Shown: positions 7,915 to 21,344 of the stretch, in pieces | Layout: each line of letters opens with the position of its first letter | Numbering within the stretch: position 1 is the stretch's first letter | NCBI GenBank assembly: GCA_963677625.2 | Contig: CAXXSW010000004.1 | Coordinates: 124,001 to 188,000, forward strand | Source: UBA1351 sp963677625 | GTDB lineage: Bacteria > Bacillota > Clostridia > Lachnospirales > Vallitaleaceae | DNA: 64,000 bases | Direction of reading: 5' to 3' | Notes under the pieces: generated by a model | The model's input: only the letters and a program-made list of their open reading frames with translations | Database searches by the model: none | What the model was told of the DNA's origin: nothing | Made by a program: the position numbers and the translations under genes

Positions 7915-9267
7915 TTATTTCCTTAGTTTCTTTCCTAATGTAATAAGACCCGTTCCCAAAAAACCATAGGCTATTATTGGAATTCCACCTGCTTCGGGAA
8001 GTTCCTCATCCGGAATATCTTCCGCTACTTCCTCATCCAATATAGTTTCTTCTGCAACTTCCTCATCTACTATAGTTTCTTCCTCTATCTCACTGAAACT
8101 TGCAACAACTTCTACATCACTACCATTAATTGTTCCGATAGGACTTACAACCCACTCATCGAATTGATACCCATCCACAACACTATCAATAGTGACCTCA
8201 TAAGCTGTTCCATCCACGATATCAGACATAGTTCCACTAAAGGAAGCAACTCCAGCTGGGATTGAACGAGCAGTTACATCATACGTCGGTCTGCTGAAAT
8301 TAGCCACTAAGCTCACATTTCCCGAAATTACCCCAGATGGTTCTGCCGACCAACCTACAAACTCATAATCATCATCAATTAAAGTGTAATCCACGCTGTA
8401 ACTTTGCCCAGATACAAAACTATATCCTGTACCTGTAAAACTAGCCACTCCAACCGGATTAGACTCAGCAGTAACAAAATAGTAAGTTAGTACTGGAGGA
8501 GGAGTAGGTTTTTCTTTAAATCTAGCAACCACCTCTACATCTGTCTCGACTATATTTCCACTATTTGGTGTATCCCAACCATCAAATTCATAATTCGAAT
8601 TTGTAATAGAATAATCAACAGAATATGAATCACCAGACATAAAGCCACTTCCTGTACCAGTGAAGGTTGCAACACCTTCTGGTATAGATCTGGCAGTTAC
8701 ATTATAATACTCTTCTTCAATTTGCTTTTTCACAAATTGAACAGTTACAGTTCCAGATAATTCAGGCTCCATGTGCGCACGTACAACTTCAACTTCTGAA
8801 TCATATGGAACACCATTTCTAACTACATTAACACTCAAAATTACGTACTCATTATCCGAACCAACTTCTTCTTGATTTACAACTAAGTCAAAATATGAGT
8901 CCATATTAGGTAGTACATCATCATAATCACTATTGCTGAATAAGGCTTTCAAATCTGCATTAAAATAATATCCATCCTGATTAGGATCATTTGAACTCAT
9001 ACTACTTTGACGAGTGTCTAATTCGTAACCACTATCGGCAGTAAACTTAAACTTTACAGCGCTTCTATTTAGGGGTGAACTATCGGTAGTTAAACTCCCA
9101 CTTAACAACTCAACTGAGCCGTTAACAGCTGTTGCTTCAATTTCACTCTCTACCTTACCACTAGTACCTCCTGCTGTATCTTGGAACCAAACCGTTGTTG
9201 CCATTAAACTCGTCGAATTAAGTATCAATAGCAAACCCAAGACTAACGCAAATGTTCTTTTCTTCAT
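7915..9267 (-). CDS. Cell-wall-anchored repeat surface protein with LPxAG sorting signal
   Basis: A 450-residue exported protein. It has a signal peptide (residues 1-24, ending around LMATT), an N-terminal region of about 160 residues of unknown fold, and three tandem repeats of about 65 residues starting near 187, 262 and 331, each with the pattern V(T)A.S.P.GVA.F.GT...V..G..Y.V....DDYEF.GW, like InlB B-type/Flg_new beta-repeats. Then comes an acidic Glu/Asp-rich spacer with VDEEVAEE and ILDEEVAED units, and a C-terminal LPEAGG motif, hydrophobic helix and KKLRK tail. This is a sortase-anchor layout with Ala in place of Thr. No sortase is in the window. Expression should be controlled by the riboswitch upstream. 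Likely an adhesin or matrix protein (inference). Confidence 0.82.
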   Translation of the reverse strand: MKKRTFALVLGLLLILNSTSLMATTVWFQDTAGGTSGKVESEIEATAVNGSVELLSGSLTTDSSPLNRSAVKFKFTADSGYELDTRQSSMSSNDPNQDGYYFNADLKALFSNSDYDDVLPNMDSYFDLVVNQEEVGSDNEYVILSVNVVRNGVPYDSEVEVVRAHMEPELSGTVTVQFVKKQIEEEYYNVTARSIPEGVATFTGTGSGFMSGDSYSVDYSITNSNYEFDGWDTPNSGNIVETDVEVVARFKEKPTPPPVLTYYFVTAESNPVGVASFTGTGYSFVSGQSYSVDYTLIDDDYEFVGWSAEPSGVISGNVSLVANFSRPTYDVTARSIPAGVASFSGTMSDIVDGTAYEVTIDSVVDGYQFDEWVVSPIGTINGSDVEVVASFSEIEEETIVDEEVAEETILDEEVAEDIPDEELPEAGGIPIIAYGFLGTGLITLGKKLRK

Positions 9268-9337
9268 TGTAATACTCCTTCCTTCAATTCAAAGATTATA
9301 TATATATATTTAAATCTCCTACACTAAAAATGGTAAT

Positions 9338-9366
9338 AAAAAAAGCCCCTGAATAAATCAGCAGCC
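9338..9366 (-). terminator. Riboswitch expression-platform terminator
   Basis: On the minus strand GGCTGCTGA and TCAGGGGC form a hairpin with a five-base loop and one mismatch, followed by seven T. Its 5' arm is the 3' end of the c-di-GMP aptamer, so aptamer folding and terminator folding should exclude each other. Confidence 0.75.
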
Positions 9367-9441
9367 GACCTGTCATTGCAACACATGCTTTAGACTCTAG
9401 CTTTGCGTCCTATATTTTCATATAGTTTGCCCTTTTGTTGA
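9358..9441 (-). ncRNA. Cyclic di-GMP-I (GEMM-I) riboswitch
   Basis: Read on the minus strand the element has the GEMM-I signatures in order: AAAGGGCAAAC, a perfect six-pair P2 hairpin closed by a GAAA tetraloop, GGACGCAAAGC, then GAGTCTAAAGC, a P3 stem, and AATGACAGGTCGGC. The G preceding CAAAC corresponds to the ligand-contacting G of c-di-GMP binders rather than the A of cGAMP variants (family knowledge). The conserved 3' end overlaps the terminator arm, so ligand binding should prevent termination: an ON switch for the surface-protein gene (inference). Confidence 0.88.
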
Positions 9442-9445
9442 ACCC

Positions 9446-9454
9446 ATTATATCA
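9446..9454 (-). promoter_or_regulatory. Extended -10 promoter of the riboswitch transcript
   Basis: Minus strand TGATATAAT is an extended -10 element (TGnTATAAT), ending a few bases before the riboswitch. The -35 region 17 bases upstream is poor. The rest of the 473-base gap (9268-9740) holds only the riboswitch and AT-rich sequence with no further gene. Confidence 0.55.
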
Positions 9455-9740
9455 CATGGTAGGATAAAAATCTAGGCTTCTGGTCCTATTTTTTACTTTT
9501 TATTATATACTATAACTTTTGTACATTTCTATTTCATTTTTTTATTAATAATTGCTAAAACATGAAATATTTAATGATGTATAATGATGTAATAGTAGTT
9601 TTCAACCTTTAGTAACAGCTAAGATTACATGTACAAAGATAAAATAGTTTTTTATCATAAATACATGCTCTCTCCAAATCAAAAACATAAAATAAAAACA
9701 CTATTCTTTTTACAAGACTAAATTCTTATTCCATCAAGTT

Positions 9741-10862
9741 CTATCCGATTTCTTTCATTTTGTCAATCTGGAATTTATTGCATATCAACAGCTTATCGCC
9801 TTCCTGAACCACAACTAAATCTTTCACACCTATAGCTTTGATTTCCAGATTTTCTGTTAAGATAATATTCCCTGCTGAATCCACTGCCGAAAAATCTGAA
9901 TGTCTTACAATATTTCCATTTTTATCTGGATCATAAACATCTGCAAAAGCATTAAAGGTTCCAATGTCACTCCATCCCACCTCAATAGGAATAACTTCAA
10001 TGTCTGTAGTTTTTTCCATAACACCATAATCGATAGATATCTTCTCAAAATCGTCAAAAAGAAGTTCTGTTTTTCTAGCTAGAGCCATTCCTTGCAAATC
10101 TTGTTCTACATAAAAAAGAAGATTTTTCATAACACGATAATGTTTAGGTAAATATTTCTCAATCTGGTCCAACATAACCTGCACTTGAAAAATAAACATA
10201 CCGCTATTCCAGAGGTAATGACCATCTTTCATATATTCCAATGCCTTCTCATGAGTAGGCTTCTCCATAAATCCATCGACTTTTAAGGGAGTATATAGGT
10301 CTATGGCATCCTTATCTCCTTCTTCACCAGTAGTTCCTTCAAGTTGTAATGCTTTCTGACGCTTTTCATTTTCATTAAGCTTTTTGTCATAAACCTTGAT
10401 ATAACCATAATTTACATCCGGTCTAGAAGGTCGAATGCCAAAAGTGATAATATTGCGTTTTCTTTCTGCTTCTTTGCCTGCAATTTCAATTGCTTTTAGA
10501 AATTGGTCAGCCTTCTTGATCATATGATCACTAGCTAAGACAACCAAGGTAGCATTTTGCTCCATTCTTTTTATCATTAAAGATGCATAACCAATAGCTG
10601 CAGCAGTATCTTTTTGCAAGGGTTCAATAATCATGTTTTTATCAGGAATCATAGGAAGCTCATTCTTTATAGCTCCAACTAATTTTGCATTAGTCGCAAC
10701 AAAAATACGTTCGGCCGGAATCAATGGCAAAATCCGGTCGACTGTTTCCCTAACCATCGTCTTATCTGAAAACAAGCTTAATAACTGTTTAGGCTTCTCC
10801 TCTGTACTCAAAGGCCAAAAACGCCTACCACTACCACCCGCCAATATCAATGCACATAACAT
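9741..10862 (-). CDS. manC: Mannose-1-phosphate guanylyltransferase
   Basis: A 373-residue enzyme making GDP-mannose from mannose-1-phosphate and GTP, a precursor for polysaccharide. The nucleotidyltransferase signature LILAGGSGRRFWPLS with EEKPKQ is at the N-terminus; the sugar-binding motif VDGFMEKP, HYLWNSGMFIF and the C-terminal VGWSDIGTF are all present. It lacks the C-terminal mannose-6-phosphate isomerase (cupin) domain of long ManC/AlgA proteins, giving the short form of about 360 residues. The ATG follows GGAGG. It stands alone, with a long perfect inverted repeat in its leader. It probably feeds the nearby glycan operon. Confidence 0.93.
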   Translation of the reverse strand: MLCALILAGGSGRRFWPLSTEEKPKQLLSLFSDKTMVRETVDRILPLIPAERIFVATNAKLVGAIKNELPMIPDKNMIIEPLQKDTAAAIGYASLMIKRMEQNATLVVLASDHMIKKADQFLKAIEIAGKEAERKRNIITFGIRPSRPDVNYGYIKVYDKKLNENEKRQKALQLEGTTGEEGDKDAIDLYTPLKVDGFMEKPTHEKALEYMKDGHYLWNSGMFIFQVQVMLDQIEKYLPKHYRVMKNLLFYVEQDLQGMALARKTELLFDDFEKISIDYGVMEKTTDIEVIPIEVGWSDIGTFNAFADVYDPDKNGNIVRHSDFSAVDSAGNIILTENLEIKAIGVKDLVVVQEGDKLLICNKFQIDKMKEIG

Positions 10863-10879
10863 GCTATACCTCCATCTCT

Positions 10880-10913
10880 ATTGTCTAATAGAACAAAGTT
10901 TCTATTAGACAAT
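10880..10913. repeat. Perfect 14-base inverted repeat in the manC leader
   Basis: ATTGTCTAATAGAA is followed after six bases by its exact reverse complement, 17 bases before the manC ATG. On the minus strand a TATAAT at 10929-10934 would start transcripts just before it, so the RNA would carry this hairpin in its 5' UTR. No T-run follows, so it is not a terminator. An operator or mRNA-stability hairpin is likely. Confidence 0.7.
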
Positions 10914-11120
10914 CACCTATCAAGGCAAATTATATATTTTGTCACTCTTCTACTTATATTAATATCTTATCAAAATATTACATATTTGTCACCAAAAGAC
11001 TTCTATGTTACAATTCAATCACTAAGGCTGAATAGTTCTGACCTAACATGTATACCTACTTATGATTAGTCTAAGACTAAGCTCACTACTTATCAGAAAA
11101 AAATGAAAAGAGGTGCTATA

Positions 11121-11780
11121 ATGCAATTAGATTCTCAACATATTTTGAATTCATTGACCTTGACTATGAGTGAATTCATTCAAAAAATAAACAATCTTGA
11201 ACCTATAAACCTAGACCCTTTTTCTTCACAGGATACCATAGTTGTTATGATTGATATGATTAATGGTTTCTGCAATACAGGGCCACTCCATAGTGATTTT
11301 GTCCAACAGATGGTTCCTGACATGTCCATCTTTTTAGACAAAGTTATTGCTAAAAATATACCAATCATCTCCTATCGTGACAGCCATCCGATAGACACTG
11401 CTGAATTTCATGACTACCCTCCACACTGTCTGGCTGGAACGGCGGAAAGCGACTTAGTCGATGAACTCCATCGAGAAGTTCTTATCGATGTTCCTAAAAA
11501 CTCTACTAATGGATTCTTAGCTACAAATCCACTAGAACTTGTTAACGGACCATCTATCAAGCATATAATTGTTATCGGATGCGTCACTGACATTTGTGTT
11601 CGTGATTTTGCAACAACCATGAATAAACATCTCCATGAAATTAACCAAAAAGCAACAGTTTATGTTGTTGAAAATTTTACCGATACTTTCCATATTGATG
11701 GCGTCCATGATCGACAGGTGGAACACATGTTATCCATGTATCAGATGAACAACTCAGGAATAGAAGTCATTCGATTTTAA
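11121..11780 (+). CDS. Isochorismatase-family cysteine hydrolase (nicotinamidase-like)
   Basis: A 219-residue hydrolase. The catalytic triad of the family is visible: Asp in VVMIDMINGFC, Lys in VPKNSTNGF and Cys in VIGCVTDICVRDF. Between them RDSHPIDTAEFHDYPPHC resembles the nicotinamidase metal and active-site region (D-H-H plus EF..P.HC..GT), so conversion of nicotinamide to nicotinate in NAD salvage is the best guess. The start at 11121 follows GAGGTG; an ATG at 11103 would place that site inside the gene. Monocistronic, and convergent with galU across a shared terminator. Confidence 0.8.
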   Translation: MQLDSQHILNSLTLTMSEFIQKINNLEPINLDPFSSQDTIVVMIDMINGFCNTGPLHSDFVQQMVPDMSIFLDKVIAKNIPIISYRDSHPIDTAEFHDYPPHCLAGTAESDLVDELHREVLIDVPKNSTNGFLATNPLELVNGPSIKHIIVIGCVTDICVRDFATTMNKHLHEINQKATVYVVENFTDTFHIDGVHDRQVEHMLSMYQMNNSGIEVIRF

Positions 11781-11865
11781 TTCCTTTTTAGCTTAATCTT
11801 TTAGCTGACTATTTGAAAAGGCCTTCTCCCACTTATAAACCTCAACTCTAATCTTTAGACATAGA

Positions 11866-11902
11866 AAAAGGTATACTGTAATCTTTTAACAGTATACCTT
11901 TT
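11866..11902. terminator. Bidirectional terminator between the nicotinamidase-like gene and galU
   Basis: AAAAGGTATACTGT and its exact reverse complement flank a nine-base loop, with A and T runs inside the arm ends. It lies between two convergent genes and can work in both directions. Confidence 0.85.
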
Positions 11903-11964
11903 ATATGCTACTCAAACAGACAAAACTATTTTAGTAAAATCATTTTATATAATTGTCTTTACAC

Positions 11965-12855
11965 CTAATCATACTTCAAAACTTCATCCATGTTCTCCAT
12001 TAAATATTCAAGATAAGCCTTCATCTCATGTTTTAAATCTTCACGGCGAAGAGCGAACTCAACAGTTGCAGACAAAAATCCCATTTTATTTCCAACATCA
12101 TAACGAGTTCCTTTAAAATCATAGGCATACATAGCTTCCTCTTTTGACAATCTCATAAGAGCATCAGTCAGTTGGATTTCACCACCTGCACCTGTTGATT
12201 GAGTCTCAAGATATTCAAATATCCTAGGTGTAATAATATATCTCCCAAGAATAGCCACATTACTTGGTGATTCATCTACATTTGGTTTTTCAACAAGATT
12301 CTTTACTTTGTAAACCCTATCCTCAATGTGAAGCCCATCTACAATACCATATTTATTAACTTGATCAAACGGAACGGTTTGAACACCTAAAATGGATGTT
12401 TTATATTCATCATAACAGGTTATTAGTTGTTTCAAACATGGAGTCTGTGATTCAACTATATCATCTCCCAGCAAAACTGCAAAAGGTTCGTCTCCAATAA
12501 AACTCTTAGCTACTAAAATCGCATGTCCAAGACCTTTTGGCTCCTTTTGACGAATATAGTGTATATTAGCAATATCAGACACTTCCTGAGCAATCTTCAA
12601 TAATTCTGTTTTGTTTTTCTCTTCAAGAGTCTTTTCCAATTCGTAAGATTTGTCAAAATGATCTTCAATCGACTTCTTAGTTCTACCAGTTACGATGATA
12701 ATATCTTCGATTCCAGAATTAACCGCTTCTTCAACGATATACTGAATTGTAGGTTTATCAACAATGGGTAGCATTTCTTTTGGTTGTGCTTTTGTTGCTG
12801 GTAAAAACCTAGTTCCAAGTCCTGCTGCTGGTATAATTGCTTTTCTAATTTTCAT
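11965..12855 (-). CDS. galU: UTP--glucose-1-phosphate uridylyltransferase
   Basis: A 296-residue enzyme making UDP-glucose from glucose-1-phosphate and UTP. N-terminal KAIIPAAGLGTRFLPATKAQPKEMLP is the nucleotide-binding loop (PAAGLGTRFLP) and catalytic Lys/Arg region. VEKPNVDESPSNVAILGRYI and the KGTRYDVGNKMGFL motif complete the family pattern. The ATG at 12855 lies eight bases after GAGGAG; an in-frame ATG 51 bases upstream lacks a ribosome site. Monocistronic with a near-consensus promoter. With manC it supplies nucleotide sugars to the cell envelope. Confidence 0.95.
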   Translation of the reverse strand: MKIRKAIIPAAGLGTRFLPATKAQPKEMLPIVDKPTIQYIVEEAVNSGIEDIIIVTGRTKKSIEDHFDKSYELEKTLEEKNKTELLKIAQEVSDIANIHYIRQKEPKGLGHAILVAKSFIGDEPFAVLLGDDIVESQTPCLKQLITCYDEYKTSILGVQTVPFDQVNKYGIVDGLHIEDRVYKVKNLVEKPNVDESPSNVAILGRYIITPRIFEYLETQSTGAGGEIQLTDALMRLSKEEAMYAYDFKGTRYDVGNKMGFLSATVEFALRREDLKHEMKAYLEYLMENMDEVLKYD

Positions 12856-12985
12856 AATAAATACTCCTCTATTTTTATCAAAATATGATTGACATATTTT
12901 CAACAACTTAGCCTACTCACACTAAATCAATAGACCCACTCTTAACTAATGTATAATACTGTATACACACTAATCAACCACCTCT

Positions 12986-13014
12986 ATTCTAACGGCATCT
13001 ACATTTCTTGTCAA
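12986..13014 (-). promoter_or_regulatory. galU promoter
   Basis: TTGACA and TAGAAT are separated by 17 bases on the minus strand, 131 bases before the galU start. It is near-consensus for the housekeeping sigma factor. Confidence 0.75.
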
Positions 13015-13154
13015 TCTATACCTAAAAACAAACCTATATTATATTTCAACTTATGTATTCCTACGCAAACGCAAGCATATAACTACAAACATCAAAAAAA
13101 GATTACTTCATCTAATTTCCATAGATAAAAGCCATTCTTCAAAACGTCTTTTAT

Positions 13155-13310
13155 TAACACTTCATGATTCCCAATTAAAGAACTTTCCTATAAGAGAACA
13201 AAGAGGCTTCACCTCGTTCGCTTTGCGATTGTTGCGCTAGAGAAGTTTCCTTAACATTTTATGAGATGTTTCTACTCATAAAATTCATATAGAAAACTTT
13301 CCTGATAACA
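13155..13310 (+). repeat. Structured intergenic repeat, copy A
   Basis: This stretch shares an ordered set of blocks with 27188-27335: AACACTT(C/T)ATG, GAACTTTCCTATA (13180-13192), AACAAAGAGG (13197-13206), a hairpin ending CCTCG, a second short hairpin (TCGCTTTGCGA here), ATTGTT, and a final ACTTTCCT. The 3' part (13251-13303, AACATTTTATG to ACTTTCCT) itself resembles the 5' part of copy B. It lies downstream of the tRNA terminator and upstream of galU and has no coding potential. With the galU promoter it accounts for the gap 12856-13316. Confidence 0.6.
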
Positions 13311-13316
13311 TAAAAA

Positions 13317-13340
13317 AACAACAATTATACAATTGTTGTT
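13317..13340 (-). terminator. Terminator of the rRNA-tRNA operon
   Basis: Ten-base perfect arms (AACAACAATT and its complement) around a four-base loop, followed on the minus strand by a T run. It lies just after the last tRNA gene. Confidence 0.88.
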
Positions 13341-13343
13341 TAG

Positions 13344-13417
13344 TAGCGAAGACTGGAGTCGAACCAGCGACCTTTCGGGTATGAACCGAGCGCTCTAGCC
13401 ATCTGAGCTACTTCGCC
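13344..13417 (-). tRNA. tRNA-Met (anticodon CAT)
   Basis: A complete cloverleaf with acceptor GGCGAAG pairing CTTCGCT, D-arm GCTC, anticodon loop TTCATAC and T-loop TTCGACT. The anticodon stem lacks the three G-C pairs of initiators, so elongator Met is more likely. CCA is not encoded. Last of five tRNAs after the 23S gene. Confidence 0.93.
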
Positions 13418-13460
13418 AAATATGTAATTCAACTATTCACATAAAGACTTGCAAATAGAA

Positions 13461-13533
13461 TGGGCGCAACAGGGCTCGAACCTGTGACCCCCTGCTTGTA
13501 AGGCAGGTGCTCTCCCAGCTGAGCTATGCGCCC
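13461..13533 (-). tRNA. tRNA-Val (anticodon TAC)
   Basis: Cloverleaf with acceptor GGGCGCA/TGCGCCC, anticodon stem CTGCC and loop TTACAAG giving TAC, and T-loop TTCGAGC. CCA is not encoded. Confidence 0.95.
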
Positions 13534-13606
13534 TGGGATATTATAACACTTGAAACATTATAATCTGATACCTTTATGAAGTCAAGTGATTTTTAAACAT
13601 TTTAAA

Positions 13607-13680
13607 TCTGGATGACAGGACTTGAACCTGCGGCCTCTAGACCCCCAGTCTAGCGCTCTACCAAACTGAGCCACACCCAG
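13607..13680 (-). tRNA. tRNA-Pro (anticodon GGG)
   Basis: Acceptor CTGGGTG/CATCCAG, anticodon stem CTAGA with loop CTGGGGG, giving anticodon GGG, and T-loop TTCAAGT. The leading C in the acceptor is typical of tRNA-Pro. It reads CCC/CCU. Confidence 0.92.
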
Positions 13681-13716
13681 TTAGTAATCAAATAACAAAG
13701 CAACATATTGTTGCAA

Positions 13717-13790
<74 letters not shown>

Positions 13791-13832
13791 ACTATAAACT
13801 AAAAATATATAAAATACTATATAGTTTATGGA

Positions 13833-13905
13833 CAGGGGCAGTAGGACTTGAACCCACGACATCCGGTTTTGGAGACCGACGTTCTACCAACTGAACTATA
13901 CCCCT
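13833..13905 (-). tRNA. tRNA-Trp (anticodon CCA)
   Basis: Acceptor AGGGGTA/TGCCCCT, anticodon loop CTCCAAA giving CCA, T-loop TTCAAGT and G discriminator. First tRNA after the 23S gene, 239 bases away; that gap is AT-rich and holds no 5S rRNA. Confidence 0.95.
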
Positions 13906-14144
13906 ATAAATGCTGCTTATATAAAATACCATAATTTTTTGAACATTTCAAGTGAAAATTGCACAAAATTAATAGTCACATCATCTATTTCCTGTAATTG
14001 TAGTTTTACTAATTTACTAATCATTACTGAATAAACCAAATAAAGTCAACCTATCGTTTACCAAGTGTAAACCATCAAATAACCTAAATCTATTATACTC
14101 TAAAAGCTTGGGAAAAATCAGTCGCCTGACTTCTCCTTTCTTTT

Positions 14145-19135
<4,991 letters not shown>

Positions 19136-19409
19136 AAAGTTTGTCCAAGAAGATTTCTCTTCTCTCGCTCGATTTACACTAGCTTCGTTTCCAAGAAAGA
19201 TCTCTCTTTCAAGTTCGCGTTGCTAAATTCAAAAAGAATTTTCTGGGTATCATATATATATGATACTGTTGAATAAAACGGGTATGTTTTATTCTAGGTT
19301 TACTTCACTATTCAATTATCAATGTCCTAAATTCGAAAGCTTGTAAAGCCTTGATTTTACTGGCCTCACCTTTATTTCGTTTTCGCTGCCGTGTTAAGCA
19401 ACGAATGAA

Positions 19410-19438
19410 AGTATATCAAGATAAACAAGGTTTGTCAA
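19410..19438 (-). promoter_or_regulatory. rRNA operon promoter
   Basis: Perfect TTGACA, 17 bases, then TATACT on the minus strand. The leader of about 270 bases to the 16S gene contains inverted repeats that probably form the 16S processing stem. This and the DedA terminator account for the gap 19136-19546. Confidence 0.85.
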
Positions 19439-19481
19439 CAACTTTCACAAACTTTTTTCTAATTAATTTTTTACATAAGAA

Positions 19482-19514
19482 AAGCTTGACAGAATTTATT
19501 TATCTATCAAGCTT
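19482..19514 (-). terminator. Terminator of the DedA-like gene
   Basis: AAGCTTGA and TCAAGCTT arms around a 17-base loop, followed on the minus strand by TTCTT, 33 bases after the stop codon. Confidence 0.7.
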
Positions 19515-19546
19515 CTGAACCGCCTGTTTATGGGCCTTATAGCAAA

Positions 19547-20230
19547 TCACGCTGCATCTTGTTCTACTTCAGATGCATAAAGTATTTTATTAATTTTCTG
19601 TTCTTGAATTCGATGCCTTAATACTTTCTTTTCATAAATGTCCATTATTTTTTTTGCAAACAAAGAAATAGACATGGTCAAAATTATATAAGCTAGTGAC
19701 TTAATGGGTTGAACAAAAAATGATTTTATATTTACACCAATAAAACTTAATGAAAAAACCATAAATGCTTTTCCAAATATTAGAGCGATCAAATAATCCT
19801 TTTTTCTAATTTTTGCAAATGCTGCTAATCCACTTAAAACAACTGAAGGTGTAAAAGGAAAAGTCATAAGAACAATAATTGGTAATATCCCTTTATCATG
19901 AATCCACGTTAATGCAGATTGAGCTTTTTGATGCTTAGCCGTATAAGCTTGAATATATTTCCTTCCATACCTTCCAAAAAGAAGAAACATACAGTAAGCT
20001 CCTACAACCGTTCCAATGTAGGAAAACAGATATCCCTTAAGAAATCCAAAGGTGATTACATTGATTGTTACAAAAGCAGCCAATGGCAATGGCGGAAAAA
20101 AGGCTTCAACCATTGCCAAAAGAACACCTGCCAGAAAACCAAATGGCCCTAGCCACTCAATCATCTTTATATAAAATTCAGGATTTAAAAGTAATTGGAT
20201 AACATCCATTCGCGGTACCATACTTTCCAT
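19547..20230 (-). CDS. VTT-domain (DedA/TVP38-like) membrane protein
   Basis: A 227-residue integral membrane protein. A re-entrant and helical pattern is visible: LGPFGFLAGVLLAMVEAFFPPLPLAAFV (residues 27-54) with the proline-rich re-entrant loop of the family, then YIGTVVGAYCMFLLFGRYGRKY, and the second loop FPFTPSVVLSGLAA (the F/RxxP..N/P motif) near residue 125, followed by two more helices. DedA/TVP38 proteins are linked to lipid carrier or phospholipid scrambling and proton-dependent membrane homeostasis. The C-terminal tail is charged and cytosolic. The start is uncertain among three close Met codons. Monocistronic. Confidence 0.82.
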   Translation of the reverse strand: MESMVPRMDVIQLLLNPEFYIKMIEWLGPFGFLAGVLLAMVEAFFPPLPLAAFVTINVITFGFLKGYLFSYIGTVVGAYCMFLLFGRYGRKYIQAYTAKHQKAQSALTWIHDKGILPIIVLMTFPFTPSVVLSGLAAFAKIRKKDYLIALIFGKAFMVFSLSFIGVNIKSFFVQPIKSLAYIILTMSISLFAKKIMDIYEKKVLRHRIQEQKINKILYASEVEQDAA

Positions 20231-20361
20231 TACACTATTTATGATTCAAACATCATTCACTTACGTATATATTATTATATCGAATGAATATTGATTATAC
20301 ATAACTAAATACTTAATAAATTGTTAAGTATTCCTAACTTCTTCGTCATAGTTAGAATATA

Positions 20362-20739
20362 TTAAACTTCATCATCATAATATACAGTATCAGGTGTTTT
20401 GGGTTTGTATTGTTCTTGAGGTATAATCAAGGACAATCCATAAATAATAATTAAAGCTGGCCAAAAAACTCTCCCCAAAGATATATCACTGATAAATGGA
20501 ACATTCAAATTTCTTAATAAAAAAAATCCACCTATTGCAATCATAAATATACTACTTATATTTCTTCCATTATTGTTAATTAATTTTCCAAGTCCCGGTA
20601 CTATAAGTATAAGCGGCCAAAATGTTCCAATACTAATATGAATATCAACTATCCCAGTTGAACTTAAAAGTAACCCACCTCCAATTAATATGATTATAAT
20701 ACCAAATATGGCTCTATCAGGAATTCTTGTTCTTTCCAT
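20362..20739 (-). CDS. LiaF/LiaI-like transmembrane region protein
   Basis: A 125-residue membrane protein with four hydrophobic helices in two related pairs: IFGIIIILIGGGLLLSSTG, FWPLILIVPGLGKLI, IFMIAIGGFFLLRNL and VFWPALIIIYGLSLII. The (G)G..LL...G and FWP.ILI..G patterns match the LiaF transmembrane region family often found next to envelope-stress genes. The C-terminal LiaF beta-domain is absent. AGGAGG lies six bases before the ATG at 20739, so an upstream ATG at 20757 was rejected. Function unknown; possibly envelope-stress sensing. Confidence 0.72.
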   Translation of the reverse strand: MERTRIPDRAIFGIIIILIGGGLLLSSTGIVDIHISIGTFWPLILIVPGLGKLINNNGRNISSIFMIAIGGFFLLRNLNVPFISDISLGRVFWPALIIIYGLSLIIPQEQYKPKTPDTVYYDDEV

Positions 20740-20836
20740 AATTATCCTCCTAAGCAAACTAGTTTAGTTACAGTATATCAAGTATATTCCTGTATTTTAT
20801 ATTGGTAAAGTGGTTTAAACGTATAATAATCCGTCC

Positions 20837-21331
20837 TTAATGACTTTCTAATAAATCCATTATCGTTTTTAGAGACATCGTATATTTGGTATGAACGAGA
20901 TCAGAAATACTTAAACTGTCGAATGCATCCACTAATACTTCAATTTGTTTCACATTATTTAATCTTTCAACTGATTTTAAGTCATATTCATCTGTTTGAT
21001 AGATTTTCTCACCTAATACCATAGTATCAATCTTTTTATCCAGCCTAATATGTTCGTTTGAATATTTAGTAGTAATATCTTTCAATATTAGTTTGTTTTG
21101 AGTTCTTTCTATATATGTACCTCCGTCATCAAACTTCCTATCAATATAATCAGTAAACTCTTTGTTATCACTGTACCCTTCTATATATGTTTGTAAAAAC
21201 ACATCGCTGACATAGATATCATGAAAAACAAAAGCAAGCGTCATCATGCCAATTATAACAATAAGAACAATAGGGATAATAATAGCTCCTTCTATAAGGA
21301 TACTTCCTTTTTCACTATTTATAATGTTCAT
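20837..21331 (-). CDS. TadE-like pseudopilin
   Basis: A 164-residue protein with a class III prepilin-like N-terminus: SEKG then SILIEGAIIIPIVLIVIIGMM, with Glu at +5 after the Gly as required by prepilin peptidases. One long N-terminal hydrophobic helix (residues 10-35) precedes a soluble domain. It is the third gene of a set with another TadE-like gene and a DUF5702 gene, 13 bases after its neighbour. No TadA ATPase, TadB/C or prepilin peptidase is in the window. Probably a minor component of a Flp/Tad-type apparatus or a surface protein using this anchor. Confidence 0.68.
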   Translation of the reverse strand: MNIINSEKGSILIEGAIIIPIVLIVIIGMMTLAFVFHDIYVSDVFLQTYIEGYSDNKEFTDYIDRKFDDGGTYIERTQNKLILKDITTKYSNEHIRLDKKIDTMVLGEKIYQTDEYDLKSVERLNNVKQIEVLVDAFDSLSISDLVHTKYTMSLKTIMDLLESH

Positions 21332-21344
21332 TTTTTCCTCCTAT

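Noticed and set aside
10881..11069. 62-codon plus-strand frame between manC and the nicotinamidase-like gene
   Set aside because: No ribosome binding site; it starts inside the manC leader inverted repeat and has no recognisable protein pattern.
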